This document shows, piece after piece, positions 43,847 through 54,397 of a stretch of DNA of 64,000 nucleotides. Position numbers and translations under genes: made by a program. Within the stretch, counting starts at the first letter, position 1. Every line of letters starts with the position of its first letter. The DNA is from Gordonia sp. SL306 (GTDB lineage Bacteria > Actinomycetota > Actinomycetes > Mycobacteriales > Mycobacteriaceae). Location: positions 3,286,001 to 3,350,000 of the forward strand of contig NZ_CP113063.1 of the NCBI RefSeq assembly GCF_026625785.1. The letters run 5' to 3'. The notes beneath the pieces were generated by a model. The model saw only the letters and a list, made by a program, of their open reading frames with translations, was not told the DNA's origin and did not search any database.

Positions 43847-45157
43847 ATGTCCAACCAACGTTATCTACACCTGAACCTGGTCGGCAACGAGATCAATCAC
43901 CACCAGGGCGCACCCGCGTACGAGCGCGACCACGGCAGCGGCCCGAGCCGGCGCAACGCCTATCTTCCGATCCTGGAGATGGGCCGGCTCGCCGAGGAAG
44001 GCCTGTGCACGGCCATGTTCCTCGGCGACATCGCGGGTACCGCAGGGTCGCCCGCGCCGGATCACGGCCCTCCGGAGCCCATCACCGCGTTCGCGGCGCT
44101 CGCCTGCCAGACCCGATACCTCGGCCTCATCGCCACCGCCTCGACGTCGTTCTACGACCCGTACAACCTCGCCCGGCTCCTCGGCTCACTCGATCAGATC
44201 TCCAACGGCCGCGCCGGCTTCAACGCGGTCACCAGCGTCAGTGAGGAATGGGCGCTGAACTACAGCAAGGAAAGCCATCCGGACCGCAAGACCCGCTACC
44301 AGATCGCCGACGAGTTCCTCGATGTGGTGACCGGCCTCTGGGAGAACCGCGAACTGCGGTTCGATCCCGACGGCATCAGGCGCTTCTATGCCGATCCGAT
44401 CAACCACCAGGGCAAGAACTATCAGGTCCTCGGCCCCCTCAACGTTGCGCCGAGCCCGCAGGGCCGCCCGCTGATCGCGCAGGCCGGGGGTTCTGGCCCG
44501 GGTATCAAGGTCGCGGCCAAGCATGCAGAGATGGTGTTCACGAATGCGAACACGCGTGAGCAGGCGGCCGAATACCGGGCGCAGCTCGACCAGGCACTGG
44601 CCGAGGCCGGCCGCGCGCAGGGTACCGTCCCGGCGATCCCCGGTCTGATCCCGTATCTCGGCCGGACGCTCGCCGAGGCCGAGGAGAAGCAGCGCGAGCT
44701 CGATCAGCATGTGGACTACGAGCTGTACGCGCCGTTCGCGCTGGTCCAGTTCGGGCTGGAGTACACGTTCGACAGCATCGATGATCCGTTCCCGCTCGAC
44801 CAGCTCCCGAAGCCGGAGGACGTCCAGGACACCATCAAGAGCACCTACGGCAACTACGTCGGCCTCTACACCTGGATCACCGAGCATCCCGGTGCCACGG
44901 TGCGCGACGTGACCGCTCACTCGTTGGCCAGGGGCGGTGCGCAGCACCGTAAGTTCATCGGTTCCTACGACGATTTCGTCGAGGATCTGGCGACCTGGCA
45001 CGCGGACGGTCACGTCGGTGGTTTCAACCTGATGTTCCCCACGGGGGTGATCGACATCCGTGAGTTCGTCGACGAGGTGGTTCCCCGTCTGATCGACCGG
45101 GGCATCTATCGAGGACGGCCCGACTCGCGTCCACTTCGTGAGCGATTCAGCGCGTGA
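43847..45157 (+). CDS. Flavin-dependent monooxygenase, NtaA/SnaA/DszA family (bacterial luciferase-like)
   Basis: 436 residues, ATG after GGAGAGCAG. A TIM-barrel luciferase-like enzyme: LNLVGNEINHHQGAPAYERDHG at the N-terminus, LLGSLDQISNGRAGFNAVTS in the middle and QAGGSGPGIKVAAKHAEMVF for flavin phosphate. Known members use FMNH2 from a separate reductase to oxidise nitrilotriacetate, sulfones or cyclic ketones and amides. The reductase at 35751-36287 might serve it too. Direction and spacing suggest co-expression with the Baeyer-Villiger monooxygenase that follows after 90 bases. Confidence 0.9.
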   Translation: MSNQRYLHLNLVGNEINHHQGAPAYERDHGSGPSRRNAYLPILEMGRLAEEGLCTAMFLGDIAGTAGSPAPDHGPPEPITAFAALACQTRYLGLIATASTSFYDPYNLARLLGSLDQISNGRAGFNAVTSVSEEWALNYSKESHPDRKTRYQIADEFLDVVTGLWENRELRFDPDGIRRFYADPINHQGKNYQVLGPLNVAPSPQGRPLIAQAGGSGPGIKVAAKHAEMVFTNANTREQAAEYRAQLDQALAEAGRAQGTVPAIPGLIPYLGRTLAEAEEKQRELDQHVDYELYAPFALVQFGLEYTFDSIDDPFPLDQLPKPEDVQDTIKSTYGNYVGLYTWITEHPGATVRDVTAHSLARGGAQHRKFIGSYDDFVEDLATWHADGHVGGFNLMFPTGVIDIREFVDEVVPRLIDRGIYRGRPDSRPLRERFSA

Positions 45158-45247
45158 GCATCCGGCGCGACATGGAGGCTCACAGCCAGTGATCACGTTT
45201 CGCGGCAACACCTTCGGTCAGATTCTCTCGAAAGAGGTGAGTACGAG

Positions 45248-47074
<1,827 letters not shown>

Positions 47075-47084
47075 TCTCGTGGGC

Positions 47085-47122
47085 GCCCGGTGGTGGCAGG
47101 CTTCCGTAAGCCACCACCGGGC
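47085..47122. terminator. Bidirectional hairpin terminator
   Basis: Perfect 13-base arms GCCCGGTGGTGGC and GCCACCACCGGGC around a 12-base loop, between the convergent Baeyer-Villiger monooxygenase and IclR genes. Confidence 0.8.
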
Positions 47123-47174
47123 ACCCGTGCACGCGGGGAACCTGTTGCGTGACGGCAGTCCGGGAGCAGTCAGG

Positions 47175-47969
47175 TCAGGAGAAGCGGCTGCCGTGAATGA
47201 GTTTGTCGGAGATTGTCCTTGCCGCACGGAGCACCATCGGGGCGAGTGGCTCGAGCGGGCTTGCGTGGCGCGTGACGATGGAGATCGCACCGACGGGTCC
47301 GTCGGCGTTGCGTACGGCCGCGCCCACGCACGCCAGATGTCCGAAACATTCGCCACGCTCGGTGGCCAGACCGTTCCGTGCGCGGATCCGGGCGAGTTCC
47401 TGGTGCAGCACGACGATGTCACTGATGCTGTAATCGGTACGGCCACTTCGGATCATGCTGGAGTACTGATTGTCGACGTATTCGGGAGACAGGTTGGCCA
47501 GGATTGCCTTGCCTGCTGCGGTGCAATGCGCGGGAGCTCGGCCACCGACCTGGGAAGGGACACGATGGCCGTTTCGTCCACCGAACATGTCGAGATAGTA
47601 GATCTCCGAGCCGGCCAGAGACGCGAGATGGACGTACAAGCCGGTACGAAGCGCCAACGCCTGCAGGGTGTCCGAAGCCGCCGAACGTAATTCGTGCTGG
47701 GCGAGTTCGCGTCCCCCGAGCGTGAGCGCGAGGCTGCCGAGGCTGTAGTGGGTCTTGGCGTGGATGAGCCAGCGACACTGCACGAGCTGATCCAGGATCC
47801 GGTGTGCCGTCGATCGCGGCAGGCCGGTGTGCTGGGTCACTTCATCGAGAGTGAGCCGGGCCAGCGGCCGGTCGAATGCCTCCATGATCAGCGTCATCCG
47901 CTCGACCATCGACAGAGGCAAGGCGTTCTGCACGTTCACCGCGCAGTCGTCGGTCAGCAATGCGGTCAT
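47175..47969 (-). CDS. IclR family transcriptional regulator
   Basis: 264 residues from the ATG at 47969. An N-terminal winged helix-turn-helix (SMVERMTLIMEAFDRP, LDEVTQHTGLPRSTAHRILDQL) is followed by the IclR effector domain, with HYSLGSLALTLGGRELA and GRAPAHCTAAGKAILANLSPE. IclR proteins respond to aromatic or small-acid effectors and often control ring-cleavage genes. The gene follows the RibB-like gene in the minus-strand set, separated by about 90 bases. Likely targets are the neighbouring CoA-transferase operon or the facing monooxygenase genes. Confidence 0.9.
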   Translation of the reverse strand: MTALLTDDCAVNVQNALPLSMVERMTLIMEAFDRPLARLTLDEVTQHTGLPRSTAHRILDQLVQCRWLIHAKTHYSLGSLALTLGGRELAQHELRSAASDTLQALALRTGLYVHLASLAGSEIYYLDMFGGRNGHRVPSQVGGRAPAHCTAAGKAILANLSPEYVDNQYSSMIRSGRTDYSISDIVVLHQELARIRARNGLATERGECFGHLACVGAAVRNADGPVGAISIVTRHASPLEPLAPMVLRAARTISDKLIHGSRFS

Positions 47970-48058
47970 GTTGCACCATCCAAAGTGATCGGCCCAGGGT
48001 GCCTGGGGTTCGCATGTGTGAATTTTGCAGTGAGGTGACGAGATGACTACCGGCGTCG

Positions 48059-48730
48059 TCAGCCGGCCCGAGAACCGCGCACGTGCCCGGCCGCGCAGTA
48101 GCCGATGATCTGCAGATGATGACGGGCAGCGAACACCTGCGCCTCGGCTCTGTCGAGCAGACCGTCGGAGCGGCGGCCGGTTCCGACCAGGGTGGCGAAC
48201 ACCGCCGCCACCGAACCGGCACACTCGGTCAGTCCCAGTGCAAGACCGGCGAGTTCGTGCCACGGAGGGCTCACGGCGACACGAACGGGGAGGACATGAC
48301 CTGGGCGCGTGAAGTCGCTCGGCACGCAATCACGCCGTCCCAGGGTGTTGATGGTCTGTGTCCGGTCCGTGGCCGAGATGCCGGTACCGGTGGCCGCCGC
48401 GGCGTCCACCCCGACGCACTGCTGGGAGGACCGCCGGTCGACCGTGGGGGCGACGGGTGGCAGCTGCAGGCGGTCGCAGCGCGCATCGCGGAGCGCCACC
48501 TGCAGGAATCCAGAGGTGTGGCGGACGAGGAACGCGGTTTGCTCGGTGGTCAGGCGATCGGCGGCGCACACCAGATCGTAACGGGGTGAGACGCTGACAT
48601 CATCGCAGATCATCACCATCTCGCCGCGCCGGAGCCGTGACACCGCTTCCTGCGCCGAGGCGCAATCACCGTGTTCCTGAAGGGAATCACCAAAGTCCAT
48701 CCCGAGATCGAGGAGAGAGCCGGCACTCAT
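48059..48730 (-). CDS. RibB-like (3,4-dihydroxy-2-butanone-4-phosphate synthase fold) protein with degenerate active site
   Basis: 223 residues from the ATG at 48730, close to the 217 of E. coli RibB. Matching segments include AVSRLRRGEMVMICDD, LTTEQTAFLVRHTSGF, GTGISATDRTQTI and CVPSDFTRPGHVLPVRV. However, the acidic loop that in true RibB reads DDEDRENEGD is here DDVSVSPRYD, the GHTEA motif is WHELA, and the late catalytic Glu region (CEL) reads FATL. It is therefore unlikely to make the riboflavin precursor. It is encoded five bases after a small conserved protein and downstream of a CoA-transferase, so it was probably recruited to the catabolic pathway. Confidence 0.8.
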   Translation of the reverse strand: MSAGSLLDLGMDFGDSLQEHGDCASAQEAVSRLRRGEMVMICDDVSVSPRYDLVCAADRLTTEQTAFLVRHTSGFLQVALRDARCDRLQLPPVAPTVDRRSSQQCVGVDAAAATGTGISATDRTQTINTLGRRDCVPSDFTRPGHVLPVRVAVSPPWHELAGLALGLTECAGSVAAVFATLVGTGRRSDGLLDRAEAQVFAARHHLQIIGYCAAGHVRGSRAG

Positions 48731-48735
48731 CGGGA

Positions 48736-49032
48736 TCAATCCGATGCCGGTAGTGGCGACGCGGCCTTGATGGTCAACGACGTCCCGTCGATGGCAAGTG
48801 TGCCGTTGCCTGGCTTGGTGCAGAGCAGTTCGACGTCTCCACCGTCGGTGCAATACCGCTTGCCGAGTTGCGTGGCACCCGTTCGCGGAGGTTCGCCCGC
48901 GGTGGCCGGGGGAGTCTCGCTCATCGGTGCACCTCCGCAAGTAAGATCGAGATCGATGTCGCCCCAGCGGATCACGACGACGGAGGTGGTGTCGACGGTG
49001 CTGAAGAGTGCCTTGCCGGGTGAGGGTTTCAT
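48736..49032 (-). CDS. Small conserved protein of unknown function
   Basis: 98 residues, ATG after CAGAAAGGCACACCAG; it stops five bases before the RibB-like start. Distinctive features: IRWGDIDLDLTCGGAPM in the N-terminal half and LGKRYCTDGGDVELLCTKPG followed by GTLAIDGTSLTIKAASPLPASD at the end. Three cysteines, no signal or membrane segment; the end looks like a beta-rich domain. I recall similar sequences beside actinobacterial CoA-transferases, but know no function. Co-transcription with the tandem CoA-transferase and the RibB-like protein suggests one joint step. Confidence 0.72.
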   Translation of the reverse strand: MKPSPGKALFSTVDTTSVVVIRWGDIDLDLTCGGAPMSETPPATAGEPPRTGATQLGKRYCTDGGDVELLCTKPGNGTLAIDGTSLTIKAASPLPASD

Positions 49033-49104
49033 CTGGTGTGCCTTTCTGTTCGGTTGGCTGCATGCGGTGGAACGGTGGGACCGTCGATTCGTCCGCGTCC
49101 GCTG

Positions 49105-51534
49105 CTAGAAGGACAGCGTCTGCCCGATGATCTTCTCGTGCTCCAAACGCTCGATATCGCTCTCTGACAGTCCGAGTCCGGACAGGATCTCGACGTTGTG
49201 CTCGCCGAGCAGCGGGGCTGCTCTGACGGTGAACTCACCCGGCCCGGCAGAGAACGTCAGAGGCAACGTGCTGTGCGAGGCTGTCCCGTTCACAGAATGC
49301 TCGACCTGTGCGAAGAACCCGCGCGATTGCAACTGCGGCAACTCGGCCTGTCGGTGCGGCTGCATCACCTTGCCGACGGGAACGTCGACGCTCCACAGTC
49401 TGTCGACGATGTCGTCATCGTCGAGGCCCCTGCACCATTGGGCAAGGTGCTCGTCGATGAGATCGTGCTGTTGCCGACGGCCCTGGGCGGTCAGCAGTGC
49501 GGGGTCCATGGCCCACTCGGGAGATCCCAGTGCGGATCGGAGTGAGAGCCACTGCTCGTCGGTCTCGACCGCGATGGCGACCCAGCGATCGTCGCGCCCG
49601 AACTCGTCGAGGCCCGCTGCCTGATAGAGGTTCTGCGGTGCCGCAGTCGGTCCCCGGTTTCCGTCTCGGGTCAGCAGATTTCCGTACGCCGAGTGTTCGA
49701 CCACCTGCTCGGCGGTGACATTGAGCGCTGCGTCGATCATGCTCGCCTCGACGAGCGTGCCCTTGCCGGTCTTACGGCGATGTTCGAGCGCAATCAACAG
49801 CCCGAGCAGCGCATGGACTCCCGCATTCGGATCCCCGATGGAATAGGGCTCGACGGGATTCTGGTCGGGATGTCCGGTGAGCCAGGTGAGGCCGGCCGCG
49901 TCCTCGATGACATAGGCGAAGGCCGCCTTGTCACGCCACGGTCCGTCGAGCCCGAAACCGGGCATGCGGACCATGATGATGTCCGGGCGCAGTTCTCTGA
50001 CGGAGTCGTAGTCCATGCCGATCTGGTCGAGCACCCGCGGAGTGTAGTTCTCCACCAGCACATCACACGTCTTGACCAGCTCTCGGAGCAGCTCCTGCCC
50101 CTGCTCGGTCTGGATGTTGATCGTCACGCTCTTCTTGTTCGTGTTCAGTCCGGAGAAGATCGGCGACTTCTCCCACCAGAGTTCGTCGGTCATCGGCACT
50201 CCGGCGATCATCCGGGTGCCGTCCGGGCGTGAGGTCGACTCCAGGTGGATCACCTCGGCCCCGAGCATGGCGAGTACGTGTGTGCACGAGGGGCCCGCCC
50301 AGAAGGCGGTCATGTCGAGAACTCGGACGCCCTCGAAGGGAAGTGCGGACGCGCCACCTCGGGCTCTGCCTTCCACCGTGGACCGATCATCTGCCTGCGC
50401 GACTTGCGCGCGGTACGCGTCGGTGTGCTCTCCCAGCGTCGGCGCGTTGTCCGGTTGAGGGAGTGCGAAGGCGCTCATCCGGTACGGGTGACCGGGCTGG
50501 CTGAAGCCTTTCGAGGGGTTCTTGATGAACGAGCCGCGATCGTCGTGGTGGGGCATACCGGTGACGTTCGCGCCGTTCGCCACCGGGGAGTTCGGTATCC
50601 GGAAAGCGGTGGCCTGCTCGCACACCTCGTCCACGGTCCGGGCACGAATCCATTCGTAGATCTCCGGGGCGACCTTCGCCGCTGTCTCGGTGATGGCCAG
50701 TGGGTTGTCCCGGTCGATCCATTCGGGATGGCCGACGAGTACGCAGAGGTCGAACCACTGCTGGGCGGTGGCAACCCCGACCGCCACCATCCCGTCGGAT
50801 GCCTGCGACACACCGGGGACGAAAACCGATCGTTCTGATCGGAACGGCCGGTCGCGCAGTTCGAGGAAGGTCACCGGGTGGTAGGTCAGACCTTGGATCT
50901 GGGTCTCGAGCATCGACAGGTCGATCAGATCTCCCTGTGCGGAGTCGGCGCGTCTGCGCAGTGCCGTGAGGGTCCCCGCTGCGGCGTATGCGCCGGCGAA
51001 CCACTCGCCGATCCGGCCGCCGACATGGACCGGGGCGCGATCCGGTGCCCCACGCCCGAGTCCGACGATACCGCCTGACCAGGCTTGCAGAGTGAATTCC
51101 GTTGCCGCCCTGTCGCTCCATGGCCCCTCGAGGCCGAAGGGGGTGATCGCGGTGACCACCAGGTGCGGATGGGCGGATCGGATCGCGTCCGGTCCGAAGC
51201 CGCGACGACCCGCGAAACGTGATTCGCGAGACCACACCACGGCGTCGGCGCGAGCAAGCACGCCGTTCAGCGTCTCGAGATCCGCCTCGCTGTCGGGATC
51301 GACCACCACACTCCGCTTCGAGCAGGCGAGGTGGGTGAATAGCGCACCGTCGGAACCCGGCTCCACGGAAGCACCCGAGGCCGACCAACCGCGCAGCGGA
51401 TCACCCTCGGGTGGCTCGATCTTCACGACCTCTGCGCCGCCGTCGGCGAGCACTTTCGTGCAGTAGGCGCCGGCGATCCCGGCCGACAGATCGACGACGA
51501 CGTACTCGTCGAGGGGGAGATGCGTGGTGGACAT
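49105..51534 (-). CDS. Tandem CaiB/BaiF family III CoA-transferase (two fused domains)
   Basis: 809 residues. Domain 1 (about 1-375) begins YVVVDLSAGIAGAYCTKVLADGGAEVVKIE and has LIDLSMLE with the catalytic aspartate. Domain 2 (about 400-809) begins VRVLDMTAFWAGPSCTHVLAMLGAEVIHLE and reads LVEASMIDA, with Glu where Asp is usual. Family III enzymes transfer CoA between acids and work as interlocked dimers; a tandem fusion may be a pseudo-dimer in one chain. It is the second gene of the minus set, 61 bases after a crotonase, and probably makes the CoA thioester that the crotonase or the small partners process. Confidence 0.9.
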   Translation of the reverse strand: MSTTHLPLDEYVVVDLSAGIAGAYCTKVLADGGAEVVKIEPPEGDPLRGWSASGASVEPGSDGALFTHLACSKRSVVVDPDSEADLETLNGVLARADAVVWSRESRFAGRRGFGPDAIRSAHPHLVVTAITPFGLEGPWSDRAATEFTLQAWSGGIVGLGRGAPDRAPVHVGGRIGEWFAGAYAAAGTLTALRRRADSAQGDLIDLSMLETQIQGLTYHPVTFLELRDRPFRSERSVFVPGVSQASDGMVAVGVATAQQWFDLCVLVGHPEWIDRDNPLAITETAAKVAPEIYEWIRARTVDEVCEQATAFRIPNSPVANGANVTGMPHHDDRGSFIKNPSKGFSQPGHPYRMSAFALPQPDNAPTLGEHTDAYRAQVAQADDRSTVEGRARGGASALPFEGVRVLDMTAFWAGPSCTHVLAMLGAEVIHLESTSRPDGTRMIAGVPMTDELWWEKSPIFSGLNTNKKSVTINIQTEQGQELLRELVKTCDVLVENYTPRVLDQIGMDYDSVRELRPDIIMVRMPGFGLDGPWRDKAAFAYVIEDAAGLTWLTGHPDQNPVEPYSIGDPNAGVHALLGLLIALEHRRKTGKGTLVEASMIDAALNVTAEQVVEHSAYGNLLTRDGNRGPTAAPQNLYQAAGLDEFGRDDRWVAIAVETDEQWLSLRSALGSPEWAMDPALLTAQGRRQQHDLIDEHLAQWCRGLDDDDIVDRLWSVDVPVGKVMQPHRQAELPQLQSRGFFAQVEHSVNGTASHSTLPLTFSAGPGEFTVRAAPLLGEHNVEILSGLGLSESDIERLEHEKIIGQTLSF

Positions 51535-51595
51535 CGCGGTAGCTGACCTTCCGGGTTCGAGCGGGTATATGCCGGGTTGGGGAGCGACGGTGTGT

Positions 51596-52576
51596 TCAAT
51601 CGGCCCGTCGTCGGCCCGACTTGCTCAACCTGAAGTCGGGTGGGAAGAGATCGTCGTTGTCCTTCACCGCGTTGTTGATGCCGCCCGACACCGTGTCCTC
51701 GTCCAGGACGAGGTCGTGTGCGTCCGGATGTGCATATCCGCCAAGGGATTCGAACAATCCGGTCAACATGCTGCCCAGGTACTCGCCCTGGGACTGCTTC
51801 ATCATCTCGAAGAACATCTTCTGCATGAAGACGGTGTCGGTGGGTCGCGTGCGCGCACATGCCAGCGCGTACTTGTCGGTCTCGGCCTCTAGCTGGTCGC
51901 GAGGGACCACCCGATTGGCGAAGTTGCAGTCGTACATCTCCTGGGCCGTGAACGGTCTGCCGGTGAAGACCATCTCTTGGAATCGGCGAATCCCCATGGT
52001 CTGCGCCCAGGTCCACATGCGGGGACCGAAGCCGATGTAGCGGAACGCCGGGTGTCCGAACAGCGTGTCGTCAGAGGAGATGAGCAGGTCGGCGTCGGCA
52101 GCCTGATAGAAATGCCATCCGTAGCAGTAGCCCTTTGCCTCGACGATGCTGATCTTCTTGAACTCCTGCAGGCTGCGGCAGCCTGCCGCGGAGTTCGCGT
52201 ACCACTGGGTCAGCGTGGCGCCGTGGCGGAAGGAGCCGGGCGGCGGGAAGTTGATCGCGGACTCGTCGTCGACGCGGAGTTCGCGCATCCGGGCCAGATT
52301 GGTGGAGTCTGCTTCCATCTCCATGGCCTCGGGGATGTCCGCACCCGAACCGAGGTTGGAGCCGACGCCGCGGATGACCACGACCTTGACATCGTCGTCG
52401 ACGTTCGCGCGATGCAGGAGATCCGCGTAACGCAGTCGGGCATCCGCCGTCGGTGCGTTGAGATGATCCGGACGGTTGAACGTGATGGTCGCGATCTTTG
52501 TCGCCGGATTCTTGTCATAGAGAATGATCTCTTCAGCCGAGGGACGTTCATTCTGAATGGTCGATGCGTCGGTCAT
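51596..52576 (-). CDS. Crotonase-superfamily protein, atypical
   Basis: 326 residues, ATG nine bases after AGGAGG; a start 24 bases upstream is out of register with that site. Fold markers are KIATITFNRPDHLNAPTAD, first loop RGVGSNLGSGADIPEAMEME, and second loop VEAKGYCYGWHFYQAADADLL, where the usual GGG is replaced by YGWH. It is longer than standard hydratases, with an insertion around 105-145 (RVDDESAINFPPPGSF). A non-hydratase reaction, for example C-C hydrolysis as in 6-oxocamphor hydrolase-type crotonases, is possible. First gene of the operon; the TetR palindrome lies 240 bases upstream. Confidence 0.8.
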   Translation of the reverse strand: MTDASTIQNERPSAEEIILYDKNPATKIATITFNRPDHLNAPTADARLRYADLLHRANVDDDVKVVVIRGVGSNLGSGADIPEAMEMEADSTNLARMRELRVDDESAINFPPPGSFRHGATLTQWYANSAAGCRSLQEFKKISIVEAKGYCYGWHFYQAADADLLISSDDTLFGHPAFRYIGFGPRMWTWAQTMGIRRFQEMVFTGRPFTAQEMYDCNFANRVVPRDQLEAETDKYALACARTRPTDTVFMQKMFFEMMKQSQGEYLGSMLTGLFESLGGYAHPDAHDLVLDEDTVSGGINNAVKDNDDLFPPDFRLSKSGRRRAD

Positions 52577-52958
52577 GCTGACACCCCTCCTGTCGCCCAT
52601 GAATGCGCATCCTTACTCTTCGAATAACGTCGAAGAATGGATAATCGCTCACGGTTGAATGTGGTGGTCGAATATCATCTGTTGTGCGCACTGAATTGAC
52701 CGGCTGGCTGTCGGACCCGAACTGAGGTCCCGATCCTGCCGAGGTCGGATGAACGCGAAGGTCCTGTGTCGGCCCTCGCACCCATGAGAGCCAGTGAACC
52801 GCATCACACGCAATAAGTCAATCAATCGATTGACTTAGTCGAAGTAAGTATCGCCTGCGCAGGTCGCCGGATCGATGTCGACCCGCGGTCGGGGTGGAGC
52901 CGGGTGGCCGAACTCGATGCGCCGACCGGATGGACGGGCGTTCGCTGCCCTGGAGATC
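52577..52958. other. Intergenic region, 382 bases, upstream of crotonase operon
   Basis: Between the crotonase start and the TetR stop, both on the minus strand. It contains the perfect palindrome at 52815-52836 and no convincing gene. It should hold the promoter of the crotonase/CoA-transferase operon. Confidence 0.65.
52815..52836. promoter_or_regulatory. TetR-type operator, perfect nine-base arms
   Basis: AAGTCAATC and GATTGACTT around AATC. A second copy sharing TCAATCAATCG lies at 54081-54101; the two flank the TetR gene at 52959-53660, as expected for its operators. Confidence 0.65.
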
Positions 52959-53660
52959 TCAGACCGGGGTGACGGGCGCGGTCCATATTCCGACCAGCGC
53001 ATCGACCAGCCCGGTCGCCATCTCGGACCAGGTCGCGCGGATCAGCGGCAGACCGTCGGCGAGTGCCCGCTCGCGCTGTGCGCACATCTGGATGATGAGG
53101 AACATGGCGCAATCGGTGCGCTCGGGCAGTACCTGGGTGGGGAAGAAGGGCAGGCATTTCAGGAGGCCGTCGACCGTCTGCTGCAGTGACGGCGATTCGC
53201 GCCAGGACTCTTCGAGCAAGATGTCGCTCAGCTCCGGATCGGAGATGAGTTGAGCGCCGAACCTCGCGAACCAGGTGGGAGAACCGAGTTCATCGAACCG
53301 GTTGGTGATGGGACGAACCTGACATTCGAGCCAGTCGCGGAGCTGATTGGAGCCGCTGATCTGTTCCAGGAGCGCCTCCCGCGAGGGTTCGATCCCCCGG
53401 TGGAAGCGGCTGACCAGAGCCCTGATGAGGTCGGTCCGGTTGCCGAAATGGTATCCGACGACGGCGGTGTTTCCCTGCCCGGCGGCTTCGGCGATCTGAC
53501 GGTTGGAAACCGCATAGATGCCGTTCTCGGCGAACAAGCGCTCCGCGGTGTCGAGGATGAGCTCCTGAGTGGCCTCCTTCTTGCGCCGGCGCGGGGCAGG
53601 CTTGTCGGCCTGCCACTCCTCGGACGCGCCGCCCGAGGACTCAGAGGGAATCGTGACCAC
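52959..53660 (-). CDS. TetR family transcriptional regulator
   Basis: 233 residues from a GTG preceded by AGAAAGGTCACCCAAC; longer in-frame starts to 53825 lack a site. A basic stretch PRRRKKEATQELILDTAERLFAENG precedes the helix-turn-helix IAEAAGQGNTAVVGYHFGNRTDLIRALV. The C-terminal domain is the variable ligand-binding type, with LEEQ/LEECQVRP-like charged helices. It lies between two matching palindromes, one facing the crotonase/CoA-transferase operon and one the SDR-to-KstD-like operon, so it probably represses both and is released by a pathway metabolite. Confidence 0.9.
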   Translation of the reverse strand: MVTIPSESSGGASEEWQADKPAPRRRKKEATQELILDTAERLFAENGIYAVSNRQIAEAAGQGNTAVVGYHFGNRTDLIRALVSRFHRGIEPSREALLEQISGSNQLRDWLECQVRPITNRFDELGSPTWFARFGAQLISDPELSDILLEESWRESPSLQQTVDGLLKCLPFFPTQVLPERTDCAMFLIIQMCAQRERALADGLPLIRATWSEMATGLVDALVGIWTAPVTPV

Positions 53661-54397
53661 GTTGGGTGACCTTTCTTGCTCATCGCTTCGCCCGTCCGGG
53701 CATGTCGTTTCGGCCACCGTCCCCCCGCGTCCGGAGATGCCGACCGGACTCGGTTCTCGCTCCAAAATTAGGCCAATATCGGTCATGTGTAAAACAGTCG
53801 ATTTACCGTATGGCCGACGGAACAAGTTTCAGTTGTGCCTCTGAACTGCATTTATATGCATCAGCGGCCGCGCGTCTGGGCCTCGATCGATGGGATGGGT
53901 CGGTCGATGTAGAAGATTTGCCGCGTTGGCGGTCTGCTGCACTCCGCCGAGATCGCCGGCCTCGCGTTGTTGCTCGCCACAAACGGGAGGGCCTGACCGC
54001 GAAACCGCAGGTGATCGACGGATGGGCGCATGATGCCTGCGGCTGACGCCGTCCCGGCGCCGAATGACTGAGAAGTCCAATTTCAATCAATCGCTTGACA
54101 AGTTTGGGGTGCTGCTGCGAGTCTGTCAACACAGTAGTGAGACCCACGACACACTGTGAACATTCCGGATCGCTGTCGGAGACCTTCACCATTCGGCGAA
54201 TCTGCGGCGCTGCCGCACCGGATAAGCGTTCGAGCGGATCCATCCGTAGTAAGAACATGCACATGTCGTCGCCGTGTGGCGCCGACTGACATTCTTTATC
54301 GGCCACGGTCTCTCTGTATGTGAACAATTGACGTAGAAATCCATTCGTGTCTTTTCGCAAATGAACATCACCATCGATTCCGAAGGGTGGCCACATA
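53661..54397. other. Divergent intergenic region, 737 bases
   Basis: The longest gap in the window, between TetR (minus) and the SDR operon (plus). Base composition from about 53770 is more AT-rich than the genes around it. It contains the operator at 54081-54101 and a TTGACA overlapping it. Several short frames exist, but none shows protein-like composition, a ribosome site and codon use together. A small RNA cannot be excluded. Confidence 0.6.
54081..54101. promoter_or_regulatory. TetR-type operator, second copy, overlapping a -35-like TTGACA
   Basis: TCAATCAATCG followed by CTTGACA; 15 of 17 core bases match the palindrome at 52815-52836. TTGACA at 54095-54100 lies inside the site, so binding would hide a promoter. 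The SDR starts about 300 bases downstream. Confidence 0.5.

Noticed and set aside
52815..54101. Repeated TCAATCAATCG as an IS end or direct-repeat pair bounding an insertion
   Set aside because: The copies are internally palindromic and flank a TetR gene, the usual operator layout; no transposase lies between them.
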